DNA of 64,000 nucleotides from Spirodela intermedia (taxonomy: Eukaryota; Streptophyta; Magnoliopsida; Alismatales; Araceae). The translations under genes and the position numbers were made by a program. The DNA lies in assembly GCA_902729315.2 (NCBI GenBank), contig LR746274.1, positions 4,119,037 through 4,183,036 on the forward strand, given 5' to 3'. The notes below the pieces were generated by a model that saw only the letters and a program-made list of their open reading frames with translations, was not told where the DNA came from and made no database searches. Of the stretch, positions 19,321 to 32,532 are shown piece by piece; positions within the stretch are counted from its first letter, which is position 1; every line of letters begins with the position of its first letter.

Positions 19321-20937
19321 GCTCAGTAATGATCCCTCCACCCTTAATGTTCCTTCCATTCTCGGAGGCACCGGCCATCTTCTCCACTGAAGAGGCGCCA
19401 CCGCTCTATTCCCTCCCGGCGGCCCAGTCCATTCTCGGGGACATGAGAAAGAGAGAGAGAGAGAGCGGGGAGAGAGAAGAGGGAAGAGATAAAGAGAGAG
19501 AGAGAGAGAAAGTGGGGGGAGAGAGAGAGAGACTCCGAGATCCGCCGACCGCAGTCGAGTTGTCAGTGGCGCCGCCGTGCCAGCGCTCTGCGGCTGCTGT
19601 CGGATGAGTGGGGCGCCGCCGCAGTCTGCGCCGCCGTCTGCCACTGCCGGACGGGCCGTTTCAAAATCACAGCAGCTCCAATTAAAAAAGCGTAAAATTT
19701 ATTATACCCCCTCAAGCATGTAAAACTTTCACATTACCCCTCTGAAGAATCATAAAAGCCCCCCCCCCCACTCTCTACTCTAAAAATAAATCGGCAGGCG
19801 GGCCGGGCCTGATCCGGGTCAGCGGATTTCAAAAAATCCCCGGCCGGCCGGATATCTAGCACATGCTGCCCTCTTTCTCTCATCCCAGTACCTCTCAGGC
19901 ACCACCTTCATCAAAACGGGCTCAGTGCTGAGAGAAGTAGGCCGGGCCTATGTGGTCCAGCTAGGCCCGGCTCGGGCTTCAGAAGGGCCCCGACCGTGGC
20001 CCATTTTATGGACTTTCCCTACGGTGGGGCCTGTGGGGAATCCGAGCCTCTGGTCAACCCCCCCCCTAATCCGATTTTTTCTCAACTAACTCTAGCACTA
20101 AAGTCAAGGAGCTGGATCGTCTGCCACCGACCATGATCTCATTTTTGCATTACGTGGCCCGTTTGATCAGGTCAGCCCTCTACTTGATATTCCCAGTAAC
20201 CTTAATTTAGGAATAAATAAATTCGCTTCAGTCGGTTGTATGGATGGTTCAGATCGGGGGATTTTTCTCTTGGTCAACCCTGCTGATGAAGAGCATGAGG
20301 TCAACGCAATGTTTGTGGGTCAACCTAGATTTTTGTTGTCACCATTTATTTTTTGATAATTTCACGGGTTTTTTTTGGGCCGATTTTCTAAAATTTAAGT
20401 GACTTTGGAAATTAATTTTTGAGAGTTCAAAGACACTTGGAAAATCTGATGTTGGCCCTTTTTAAAAAAAATATTTTCATATATTTGTATTTAAACAATA
20501 ATAGGCGGTTTGGAAGGCCCGGTAGCTAAATAAAATATTAAAATAATTTATAAGAGCCCACACCTGCATTGACACGTGGAAAATACAGGTGATACGTTAG
20601 CAGCTAGGGGATAACGGCAACACTGTTCCTTGTCTTTCTCTCTCTTGCATTTTATTTGAACAATTTAATATAAATCAGTAAATACGCGTAAATAGGATAT
20701 TTAAAATAGAGAAAAAAAGTTTGTCGCGGCCTTCCTACATCCTCTTTCCGTGTCTTCTGCCGACAGCGGACCGACGCCGCCGGTGACGACGACGGCGACG
20801 GCAGCGGCGGCGAAGGCGACGACCCAAGGATAATATTTTGACTTTTTGCTACGTGAGTATCGGAGAATTTTAACCCAAGGATAAAAGGATTCAGGAGATG
20901 GAGGCGAATTATATTAGGGTGATGATGATGGCCGCAG

Positions 20938-20939
20938 AC

Positions 20940-20981
<42 letters not shown>

Positions 20982-21000
20982 TCTCCCTCTCTCTCTCTCC
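20938..21000. repeat. (CT)n microsatellite upstream of kinase
   Basis: A long CT tract with a few C interruptions in the probable promoter or leader of the kinase gene. GA/CT tracts here are candidate sites for plant GAGA-binding (BBR/BPC) proteins, which is inference. Confidence 0.85.
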
Positions 21001-21340
21001 TTAGACTGAGTCAGATATAGAGAGAGGAAAGTCAATCCCCTTCTCTCTCTACCCGTGCCCGCGTCTCTCTCTGTCTTGTCTCAGTCTCTCTCTACTCTGG
21101 GTCGGCGGTCGCTCTTCCTTGTTCCTGCCTGCTCTCCCCCCCTCCGTGCTTCTCTACTTCTCTGTGTCTGGGGCTTGCCGTCTCTGGTTCTTCTGGTGTT
21201 GCTGCTGCTGCTGCCCCTGCGAAGGCTTGGCGGGGAGGACGCCGCGGCCATAGCTGGTTGGGGGAGGAGCTCAAGGAAGGTGAGAGAAGTCCTCCGGGAA
21301 GAGCAGAAGGGGAGGAGGAGGAGGAGGAGGAGGGAGAACC

Positions 21341-21544
21341 ATGGCCGGGGAGGCCTTTCTCCTCTCTGGTGCCTGGGATGAGCTCTGGAGGGGCCCGTCA
21401 GCTTCCGAGGCCGCCTCCCGCCGCCGGTGAGATGTTTGCACTTCCTCCCCCATTTCTCCACCTCTGTGGCCTCGGAGATCCTCAGATCAGAGCATGAGGG
21501 AAGAGATCAGTGGCGTCTGTCGCCATGCCGGAATGTCCAGGTAG
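21341..21544 (+). promoter_or_regulatory. Overlapping uORFs in the kinase 5' leader
   Basis: Three ATG-started reading frames tile the DNA upstream of the kinase start. uORF1 is 21341-21430 (29 aa, context ACCATGGCC). uORF2 is 21378-21497 (39 aa) with a second in-frame ATG at 21432. uORF3 is 21494-21544 (16 aa), and its ATG overlaps the uORF2 stop as ATGA. An alternative splice pair (CCG|GTGAGA at 21427 and GTCCAG| at 21540) would remove most of uORF2 and uORF3. Whether this DNA is in the mRNA is not shown. Confidence 0.4.
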
Positions 21545-21678
21545 GAGGAGGAGGAGGTGAAGGCTCTTCCTCCCTGCTTCTTCCTACCACCGCTGCCACC
21601 GCCGCTGCAACACTTCCGCCGGTGGTGCCTGGTCTTGCTGGGACGATAGATGCGAGATCCTCTCCCCTCAAGTTAGGG

Positions 21679-24600
21679 ATGGAATCCGGTGGCGACTTCT
21701 TCTCCTCCGTCACCGAGTTCCGGCTGGATTCCAAGTGGATTATAGATCCCATGGACCTGCTCGTCGGCCCCAGGATCGGAGAGGGAGCTCACGCCAAGGT
21801 CTACGAAGGGAAGTACGTCGCGATTCCCCCACTGTTCCATCGTTCCTGATCAGAATTTCACCGATCGTCACTCTCAGCCGATCTCCAAACCGATTTGATC
21901 GTCTCTTCCTTCTCCTCCTCCTCGCCAGGTACAGAAACCAGGCCGTGGCCATCAAGATCCTCCACAAGGGGGATACACCAGAGGAGAAGACCAAGAGGGA
22001 GGGGAGGTTCGCGAGGGAGGTGGCGATGCTGTCCAGAGTCCAGCACAGGAACCTGGTCAAGGTTTGCTCCTTCATCTCCCCTGACGGCCGTTTCCATGTT
22101 TACTTGGTTGCTGTGCTCCTCTGTGGTAATGCCAGCCGCCATGGCCGTCACAGTTTATCGGAGCTTGCAAGGAACCAGTCATGGTGGTGGTCACTGAGCT
22201 TCTGCTGGGTGGTTCCCTGCGCAAGTACTTGCTCAACATGAGGCCCAGGTGCTTGGATTTGCGTGTGGCCGTAGGGTTTGCCATCGATATAGCTCGGGCG
22301 ATGGAATGCCTGCATTCCCATGGGATCATCCACCGTGATCTGAAGCCTGGTAATTCCCTCCGGTCATATCTCTCTGAGTTCGCATCCATGGTCTCCCTTG
22401 GAGGCATCTCCTCCTTCCCCATAAGAATCATGCTCATAACTCAGTGTATTAGCATGATCCCCATCGTCATTATTTACGCTGTAATCCTTCAGCATTTATT
22501 TTCTGTTGACTGGCCTCCTCCTGTCTCTTTTTTCCATTTTTGTAACTGTTCCTATCGAATGTTGATAAACCGAGCTCATCAGGACATTTTTTTCCTTTCT
22601 TGAGCATATTTATTTCTTTTTTCTTGGGCTCTTGGACTCTTTTGAGCTCTTTTTACTCCATGGTTTTAATGGATGAAGATCTGGACTATGTTTCTACACA
22701 GAGGGTTGCCATAGAGGGAATATGATGTAAGCATAACATGAAAACTGAGGACTTCTTCCGTATTCTTTCTGTTATTCCAAAATATTTTTTTATCAAACCA
22801 TGAAAACTGACCATGTTTATATTTTGCCTTTTATAACTTTTACTGGGTGGGAGCGATTGTTGCTCCTTGAATCTTGCTTTCTTCAGGATCTTCAAGAAAA
22901 ATACCTCAATCGGTCTAGAACTTTATCTTTCTGCTTTTAAGTATAAACTGTGGTTCATAATAGACAGCTGCCTCCCATTGCTGGTGGAATAATTTTGGAA
23001 AATAGCCTATGGAAATTGTCCTCTAGAATTTAAGGGTTAGATGCATTTATCGTTCTTGTGATTTGTGTGGGGAGTTTAGTATTTTATGATTGGGTATCTG
23101 AAGATTCTAAAACTACATTGGCTGATTATGCCCTGAAGAGTTGTTTATTCATTAATTTCCAGGATTTTCAAGGTAAGGGAGAGAAATCTCTTCTTTCTTG
23201 CGATTTCTGTGGGAAATTTAGCATTTTATGAATATATATCTGAAGATTCTACCCACGACATTGGGTGAACATACCTACATTGGTTCATGCGTAGATTATA
23301 AACTCAGAGTCATGGTTTGAAGGATGGTCGAGATTGGCACTTCCTGAAAGAGCAGAGAATGAAAAGGGGAATTAGAATTATCTACTTGAATGGTTAGCCT
23401 GGTTCTATTGAACAAATATTGTCGACTCCCTGGTTAATTGACTCTACCAGTATCCACGAGGCTTGTTTCAATTTGAAGAGTGAAGAACTTAGAAAGAGAG
23501 CTAAGTTCCTTCGGTTTATCTTCAGCCCTATTCTTGGTATCTCCCCTATTTTTCTACCCATATGGTGAGGGGACCTCGGAGATGTTTTTGGCAGAAGATT
23601 TCCCCACTGCTCAAGGTAGTAGGGGTGTTCAAGTGATTGTGATTGTAGGTTAACCCTTTCCTCTCCATGGAGGCTCTGTTGGAGGTTTTATTTGTGGAGA
23701 GGATAATAATAAATTTAAAGGCAGACATTTGTGGAGAGGGTTCCATCTCTTTTTACGTCCCTATTCAATGACTTAACCAGCATTTAAATGGGTCGTTTAA
23801 ATTAATAGAGGGAAAAGCTACAGTAAGGGGGCTAAGATCCCTCAGTTGAACTTCAGCCCTTTTTTTGGTGTTTCCCCTAGTTCTCTACCCGTATGAAGAG
23901 AGGGACCTTGGATGTGTTTTTGGTAGAAGATATTTCCAAGGCTCTCGATAGTAGCGGCGTGAAAGGAGACTATGGTAGCTGAGACGTCCTCTCTTCTCCA
24001 AGGAGGCCCAGTTGGTGGCTTTAATTGTGGAGAGACTGATAATGAATTCGAATGTAGACATTTTTGTCCTCTCTCTCTCCTTGTTTTCTTTTGAGTGAGA
24101 AAATAGCTTCCAGTTCCATTGGTTAACCTAAACAGCTGAATTCGGGTCTCTGTGAAGAAATCCGTACAGTTAGTGGGCACATATCTTTTTGACTTGCCCA
24201 AATTGGTTCTTATTGTATGTCCTTCATTGATGAGTTTCCTACCCGAAATTCCTGATTAAATTTATGAGTACAGTTAGTGTACTCTCAGGTTTGAGCTCGA
24301 AAACCTCAAACACTAATTTATCATCACTTAAGCTGTTAAATATTGGCCTTGGGTGTGTCGGTTAATTGATAACAGCTTATTTGATCTCAACCCTCATCTA
24401 CCCTCAGAGTGTTGTGCCCATGCCCATGACACGTAGGTTGTGAACTTTGATTCGTGGTTAGTCAATGAGTTTGACTGGAGTTGCCTACCATTCAAAGACT
24501 CCACCACATCTCTGTGACGGGTGATCAAGTAGACCACAGAAAATGAAGATGAAACGCCAAACGATTGTTCCCTGATGATTCTAATGTAAAAACGTTTTGG

Positions 24601-27506
24601 TGGTTGTGGCTTTAGGGTTTTGGTGGTGGAGAATGGTTTGCAAGAAAAAGAAAAAAAAATCAGAAAATTACTTCTTTTTTTTTTTTTGGTGTGGAAACTT
24701 GTTATGAAGAGGTTGCTCGCCGGGGATAGAATTCAAATATTCACATCTTATATTCAAACAAGAATGCTTTTTGTGGGCTGGAATGGAGATCGTCGTTCTT
24801 CCATTTTGGAAACTTGTTTGTAACAAAGTCTACATGTTCTGCTGGTTCTGCGTGATGGAGCATCCTCCTACCAGCTATCGAATGGGCCATAAAGTGGAAG
24901 AGAAAATTCAAATAAAAATTCAGAAAATATTCTAGACATGATTAAACATGGCTGCATTGAATTTCGTAAGCTGATCGAGATGAATGAAGATGGGGGAGGA
25001 GATTCAAAATGAACTACCGAATTTGGTAAAGAATATCTTCTTTTTTTTCTCTCACTTTTCCTTATATACCATCTTCATTGATGAAGGTGGATAGCAACGA
25101 TACCCTCTCATTCTTTTGTTCTCTTCACAGAATTTCTCTTCATTACCTTATGCGTTCTTGCCTTTTAATGCAATGGCGACATAAACCACCTTCAAGCAAA
25201 AAACAAAAAAAAAAACGAAACAAAAAATTGTCAACTGTCCATCACCATGGAAGAGAGAGAAACCAAGTGCATTCTAAACTCGATCATTGATCTGAAACAG
25301 ACAGACGCTTGGCAATTCTGCTCATTCCTTCTCGAGTATATCCCCATTTATAGCTATTGACTCATCAGATGGAGGGTTTGCTCTCATTGCCACGAGTGAA
25401 TTTTTGTGCCCTCTTAAACTACCACCTCTTAGGACGTCTGGTTCTCTCGTTCATTTATTTTCCGGCCTCTCAGAGTTTGGACGTTCTATTCCACGATCTT
25501 CGCTAGAGAAATCTACATCCCTAGTCCCCCAGTTCTTAATTAATTTCAGATTCTGGAGCACACAGAGGTACTTCGCCATGTTTTGACTTTATGCCATTTT
25601 TCTTGCTCCAGAGGTGATATGGACATCTCCTGACTTGTCATTAGCTACTGAGACATTGCTCATGGATCTAATGGTCTCCATTCCTCATGTCTCCCTTCCT
25701 CTTTTTTTTTTTATTCATTCAGCTCCTGAAAAATGTAAAAACTATGCGATTATGTGCAATTGACAACTAATTTTCCTGTTTCTAAAATTGTCAATTGAGT
25801 TGGGATTCATCAATTCCAAACCCATGGACGACAGATTCCCATACATCCCGTAATAATTCGGTTAAATGATTACATATCGATATGATTGTAATAAGTTGAC
25901 TTCTGTTGAGAGGAATCTTTTCTCTTGCTTTCAGATGAATGATACTAATAATAGTAATAAAAATGCAACACAATTGGTCCAAACTAGAAGAAATAAGGAG
26001 GAATTGTTGTCTCTTAATAGAAATTCTGTGGGGTGTATCGTACAAGAATTTAGATGAGATTACTGATATTTAGATCTTGTCAGAAATCTGATGATATTCA
26101 TACCTTCTGTCTTTATTTCACCATTTTTTTTTCATCTAATCATTGTGCCCTCGTCATGATTGCCAATCGATGTGCTGTTGAATTCAGACTAGTCGGATTA
26201 TCATAGAAAAAAAGAGAGGAAAAATCTGCCGTTCGTCTTGCTCCGGAGACCCTAACAACGTCTTCTATATTGGTCAGAGAACCTGCTGTTGACCGCTGAC
26301 CAGAAGACGGTGAAGCTCGTTGACTTTGGCCTGGCGAGAGAAGAGACGTTGACCGAGATGATGACGGCGGAAACCGGAACCTACCGGTGGATGGCCCCGG
26401 AGGTGCTCCCTCAGACCTCCCCTACCCCTCAATCATTATTTGAATCATCATGTTAATCGGGTAATTTAACTATAGAAGGAAACTGAAAAATTGACGACGA
26501 CAATGATGATGATGATTATTACTATTTATTGTCAAAAAAAATTTGTAGCTGTACAGCACGGTCACTCTAAGGCATGGGGAGAAGAAACATTACAACCACA
26601 AAGTGGATGCCTACAGCTTTGCCATAGTCCTGTGGGAGCTCCTCCATAACCGGCTCCCCTTTGAAGGCATGTCCAACCTCCAAGCCGCCTACGCCGCCGC
26701 CTTCAAGGTAAGACCCGTCCCAGTTTCTTCTTCTGATCATCACCACCATCACCAATTCTTCTGTGTGCTCTAGCTCGTGCTTGATTGATCTATTGATGAT
26801 ATGTGATGGGCTGTGGAAATCATCTATACCAGTTCTTCTGTAAAAAAAATAAAATCGCAGAGAAGATGAACAGTCTTGGGTTTTTCTGACAAGTTTCTCT
26901 CACTAGTTTCTCTTGTTTTGATCATCATCTAGCTCGTGCTTGATTGAGCTGGAAGATGTTTACATGCACCGGAAATCATCTGACAGTTTTTCTGTGAAAA
27001 AAGAAACAAAAAAAATAAAAATCGCAGAGAAAGTGAAGAACAGTCTCGAGTCGTCTTCTTCGCTGCTTCTTTGATTGATAATTTCCGATGATCATGATCA
27101 CAAATGACAAAAAAGAAGAGAGCGAAAGAGAAAGATCTGACGAGTTTCTTCTTGCTCGTTGCTGCTGCTGCTGCTGCTGCTGCTGCGAGTGAAGAACGTG
27201 AGGCCGAGCGCCGACGACCTGCCGGAGGAGCTGGCGGCGGTGATGACCTCCTGCTGGAAGGAGGACCCGGAGGCGCGGCCCAACTTCAGCCAGATCGTGC
27301 AGATGCTGCTGAGCTTCCTCGCCGCCATGTCGCCGCCGCCCGCCGCCGGGCCCGGGCGGGTCTTCACGTCGGAGAACGCCGTCCTGCCGCCGGAGTCCCC
27401 CGGGACGAGCTCTCTCATGGCCGCTCGGGACGGCGGCGCCGCCGAGGGCTCCGGAGACCGCCGCCCCAGGGGGGGCATCTTCTTCTGCTTCAGCCACTGC
27501 TACTGA
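21679..27506 (+). CDS. ATN1: Raf-like Ser/Thr protein kinase, ATN1/STY13-like, 6 exons, 352 aa
   Basis: Cytosolic protein kinase of the plant Raf-like (group C MAPKKK-type) family. It would phosphorylate Ser/Thr, possibly with dual specificity as in related kinases; its substrate is unknown. Exons: 21679-21812, 21929-22061, 22154-22349, 26278-26402, 26549-26707, 27195-27506. All introns are GT-AG and phases close over 1059 nt. Motifs: Gly-rich loop [15 protein letters not shown] (30-44), VAIK Lys54, catalytic loop HRDLKPEN (149-156, Asp151), DFG (170-172), GTYRWMAPE (188-196). The tail ends IFFCFSHCY, like the Cys/aromatic C-terminus of Arabidopsis ATN1, and could be lipidated (inference). 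The ATG at 21679 gives the conserved pre-kinase stretch [12 protein letters not shown]. Intron 3 is 3.9 kb and holds an internal duplication. The last acceptor follows a (GCT)n tract. The kinase domain looks complete and active. Confidence 0.94.
22350..26277 (+). other. Kinase intron 3, 3.9 kb, with 331-bp duplication
   Basis: This is the largest intron of the gene, between the catalytic loop and the Asn of HRDLKPEN. It contains a diverged direct repeat listed separately and AT-rich sequence. Scattered short open frames show no recognisable domain. Confidence 0.7.
23480..24070. repeat. Diverged direct duplication, about 331 bp offset, in kinase intron 3
   Basis: Blocks shared in order by both copies: GAG.TAAG.TCC..C, CTTCAGCCCT (23520 and 23851), CCCCTA.TT.TCTACCC.TATG, GATGT.TTTTGG.AGAAGAT, CCA.GGAGGC.C.GTTGG, and TT.GTGGAGAG..TGATAAT-like text. 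The copies lie at about 23480-23740 and 23805-24070. Confidence 0.65.
27161..27186. repeat. (GCT)n microsatellite abutting kinase exon 6 acceptor
   Basis: About 8.7 GCT units end 8 bp before the acceptor GTGAAG|AAC. They occupy the place of a normal pyrimidine tract, so repeat length could affect splicing. Confidence 0.85.
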
Positions 27507-27699
27507 TTGATTGCCGGGGAAATTTTAGGGTTAGCAGGTTAGCAAGGTAGCCGCCCGCCGGCCGGCCGATCTCTCTCCTCTCTCTCTCTACATTCTCTAC
27601 ATTATATTGATCGAGACCGTAAAGATGTGGGGGTGGGTTTTTATATCATCCATTGAATAAAATTTCAGCACTAACCAGCCCTCCGCCCATTTCTCTGCT

Positions 27700-28245
27700 C
27701 CCCCTCATTTCCTACCACCTTCTCTTCCAAGTTTCTTGGAAGAAGAAGAAGAAACAGGCAGAAGAAGAGGAAGAAGAAGACATACCGCAGTTGCCACATT
27801 CTCTTCCAAGTTTCTTGGAAGAAGAAACAGGTAGAAGAAGATGACGAAGATACGTCTACTCATGGTCGGCCCATCTCGGCCCATTAAAAACTTCCCAACC
27901 AAAATCACATTTTATGATGATATTATACGAATGGGTGCGTTGGTAGATGACATACCGCATTTATCACTTGAATTCCAAGAAACTTGGAAGCAGAAGAAGA
28001 AGATATGTATACTTATGATGGGCCTATCTCGGCCCATTAAAAAATCCCCCAAGAAAATCACATTTTTTGTGATGATATAATACGAATGAGTGCGCATGTA
28101 GATAGATAACTTGGAAGAAGAAGATATGTATACTCATACTGGGCCCATCGTGGCCCACTAAAAAGTGTCCCAACGAAAATCACATTTTTGTGATGATATG
28201 ATACAAATGGGTGCGCATGTAAGATGACTTACCCACATTTATCAG
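27700..28245. repeat. Tandem repeat, three about 120-165 bp units
   Basis: Three copies (about 27830-27955, 27990-28105, 28110-28240) share AGATA(C/T)GT.TACT.AT, GGGCC(C/T)AT(C)..GGCCCA(T/C)TAAAAA, AAAATCACATTTT and TGATGATAT.ATAC(G/A)AATG(G/A)GTGCG. Upstream, the hairpin CTTCCAAG-TTT-CTTGGAAG occurs twice, near 27723 and 27804. Confidence 0.75.
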
Positions 28246-29263
28246 ATTAATGTTCTTCATCAATCATAGTAAACTAATATGAACGGTCGGATTGGTCAAC
28301 GATGCATATTTTATAGCTCCTTTTACGATGCCATTCACTCCCCATCTGATCTCTTGGACCTCATATTTAAATATTTTCAAAAATTATTTTTATTGAACCA
28401 AAAAAATATAATGTGTTGCGTTTAATTTGATTTTAATAATGATAAAAATATTAATATTATGGTATAGTGGTTAATTAATTGATGTACACTTCTTACAAAG
28501 AAGCCATTCAATGACGATATGATATTTTAAAAATAAAACCCATGATTATGCAATTTAGAAATTATATAAACCTCTTTTTTGACAAGAAAAAATCCAGGTG
28601 GCTCAAATAATTATTCAAGCCCTTAAAAAAAATCTACAGATTGATAAGCATAGGTGGATTCCAAAACTGATTGATACTTGAAAATTCTATTTTTTTATGG
28701 AGAAAATCCTAATATCTTTGAGGGAAACCCTTTTGGGATCAATATATTTTTGATTTTAAAAAAAAAAAAATCCCAGCTATCATGATTTTCAAATGCCTTA
28801 TATTTTCAAATAAGGGGGCTCAACATCTGGAAAAATTAGTTCCTAAAAAATCATTTATAGTAGTATATAATAATAGTTTGAAATAAATGACTAATGAATG
28901 CCAAACTTAAGAGGGTATGCATAAATTCTAGCCTAGTTCATTGGGCATATTTTAGATGATTTCATGAATAAAAAAACGTGGGAAATAGATGAACAAGTAG
29001 AGAGAGATAGAGATAGAAAATAGATAAATAGGGAGACTAAGAGAGAGAGAGAGAGAGAGAGAGCGCGAGAGGTAGTGATTGCCAAAGGAGAAATCTTGGG
29101 TTAGGGTTTTAATGTTGAGGAACAACTTCGAAGAAGGGGAAAAGTTTGTGGCCTTGGAATCCCCACAAGGTCTATTATTTGATGAGGAGGCTCAATCAGT
29201 CAACCTGTCGAAATTGATGAGGATTGACCGCTTGAAGTCGGATCTGAGCAGATGAGCAAAACG

Positions 29264-29780
29264 AAGATCTGAGCAAGGTCCAATGAAATATTTTTCAGAA
29301 AAAAATGATGAGAAAACGATGGGCACAGTGAAGATCCGAGCAAGATCCAACGAGTTTGATCAAAATATTTTCAGAAAAAAAATGAAGGGAAAAAACGTGG
29401 GCGCAATGAAAATCTGAACAAGATCCAACAAAATTTCATAGAAAAATTCACAAGAAAGATGATGAGAAAAAAACGTGGGCGCAATGAAAATCTGAACAAG
29501 ATCCAACAAAATTTCATAAAAACATTTACAGGAGAGATGAGAGAAAAAAGATGGGCACAATGAAAATCTGAACAGAGCCCAAGAATTTCGATCAAAATGC
29601 TTTCTTCAGGAGAGATGAGGAGCAAAAAGATGGGCGCGATAAAATATCTGAACAAGGTCCAAGAATTGTGATCAGAATGCTTTCAGGAGAGATGAGAGCA
29701 GAAAGATGGGCACGACGAAATATCTGAACAAGATCCAACAAAATTTCACAGAGAAAGAAATCACTTGGAGAGATGCTAAG
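29264..29780. repeat. Minisatellite, 67-79 bp units, about 6.5 copies
   Basis: Unit starts near 29264, 29331, 29409, 29487, 29563, 29642 and 29718 (spacings 67, 78, 78, 76, 79, 76). Core: AAAATCTGAACAAGATCCAA, then CAAAATTTCA or GATCAAAAT, then AGGAGAGATGAG, then AAAAAGATGGGC(G)CAATG. Because 78 is a multiple of 3, the minus strand stays open in places and gives repeated EILLDLVQIFIAPTFF-like peptides. I regard these as non-coding. Confidence 0.85.
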
Positions 29781-30020
29781 AAAAAATACAGACAACATTA
29801 ACAGATGAACACATCTCCAGAGCTGCAGTCCAGAGCTCCAATGGTCGCAATCAAGATCTGTAGAGGGAAATAGACCATCACCAGTTTCCGGGGAACGGAA
29901 ATGAGGGAATTGCTGAGGATAACATGACCACCCAACCATCAACAGAAATGGCCAGCAATCAAGCGAGCACTTTCAGAGAAACAGCGCGAATACAGCATCT
30001 TTGATCCGGATGCCACGATG

Positions 30021-30023
<3 letters not shown>

Positions 30024-30058
<35 letters not shown>
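30024..30058. repeat. (GA)n microsatellite
   Basis: About 17 GA units between the minisatellite and the GT17 gene. Confidence 0.9.
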
Positions 30059-30059
<1 letters not shown>

Positions 30060-30494
30060 CAAGATCATCCCCTAAGCAAGTTGGAAGAAGAAGACATGAA
30101 TAAATTAGTCCTGTTTGACGAAAAAAACAGAAAAGAAACAAAAATTCCCAGCACAAAATAGCTTGGAAACATCACTCCCTTTTTTGCATTATACAGAAAC
30201 CGACGGGCATCGGATGGATTCCCCAGGCTGGAAGAACAGAAGCAACAGTTGCAGGCGGCAGAAACGACTAGCTGCCCCACCCCTCCTCCTCCTTCTCCTC
30301 CTCATCCCCCCCCAGAAGCATCCCCATTCAGCAGTGAAATCTCTCTCTCCAAATAGTAGCCCAGTTGAAACATCGCCCGCAGCGGCTGAATTCTCCGACA
30401 AGGAAGGAAGATGATCCCCACGCCCATCCACCCACCCACCCACCTCTGATCAGAGAGTTCCTCAGTGGTATCGCCATGGCGGGCAGGCGGGTTT

Positions 30495-32238
<1,744 letters not shown>

Positions 32239-32491
32239 GGGAAGACCTCAGATTTGATCTCCCACTGCTTCTCCCTCCTCTTCCCTCCCTCCCTCCCTCC
32301 CTCAAGAAAAACCAGACGAAAATCTTCCCCCTCCTGCTCCTCCTTCCCCCTTCCGAGAAGACGATGGCGGAGGAGGAAACCCAGAGAGCCCGAGTTCCCC
32401 CCGCGGCGGCTCTCTGGTTCCCTCTCCCCAAGACAGAAAACCGAGACCAGATCACCGCCGGAAACTCCGTACCACGGCCGGCGATCCTCTC

Positions 32492-32532
<41 letters not shown>

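Larger units (their letters stand above)
18354..21678. other. Intergenic region between RH30 and the ATN1-like kinase
   Basis: Contains the RH30 3' flank, TTGAC-rich tandem repeats (18400-19320), a purine-rich GA stretch (about 19445-19535), poly-C runs (about 19760 and 20057), a GGCC-rich segment (19785-20010) resembling dispersed repeat DNA, a CT tract (20938-20999) and the leader of the kinase gene. Open frames in 19279-19644 are low-complexity and show no domain, so I do not call a gene. Confidence 0.5.
27507..30494. other. Convergent spacer between the kinase and GT17 genes
   Basis: Holds the 3' flanks of two convergent genes. AATAAA at 27656 is a plausible poly(A) signal for the kinase. 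The rest consists of a GGCCCA-containing tandem repeat (27700-28245), AT-rich DNA, a GA tract (29038-29064), a 67-79-bp minisatellite (29264-29780) and another GA tract (30024-30058). No gene is supported. Confidence 0.55.

Noticed and set aside
19279-19644. Minus- and plus-strand frames of about 92-121 codons
   Set aside because: Low-complexity translation of a GA-rich tract without recognisable domain.
29264-29780. CRISPR-like regular repeats
   Set aside because: The units are contiguous 67-79-bp minisatellite copies without spacers, in a plant nuclear context.
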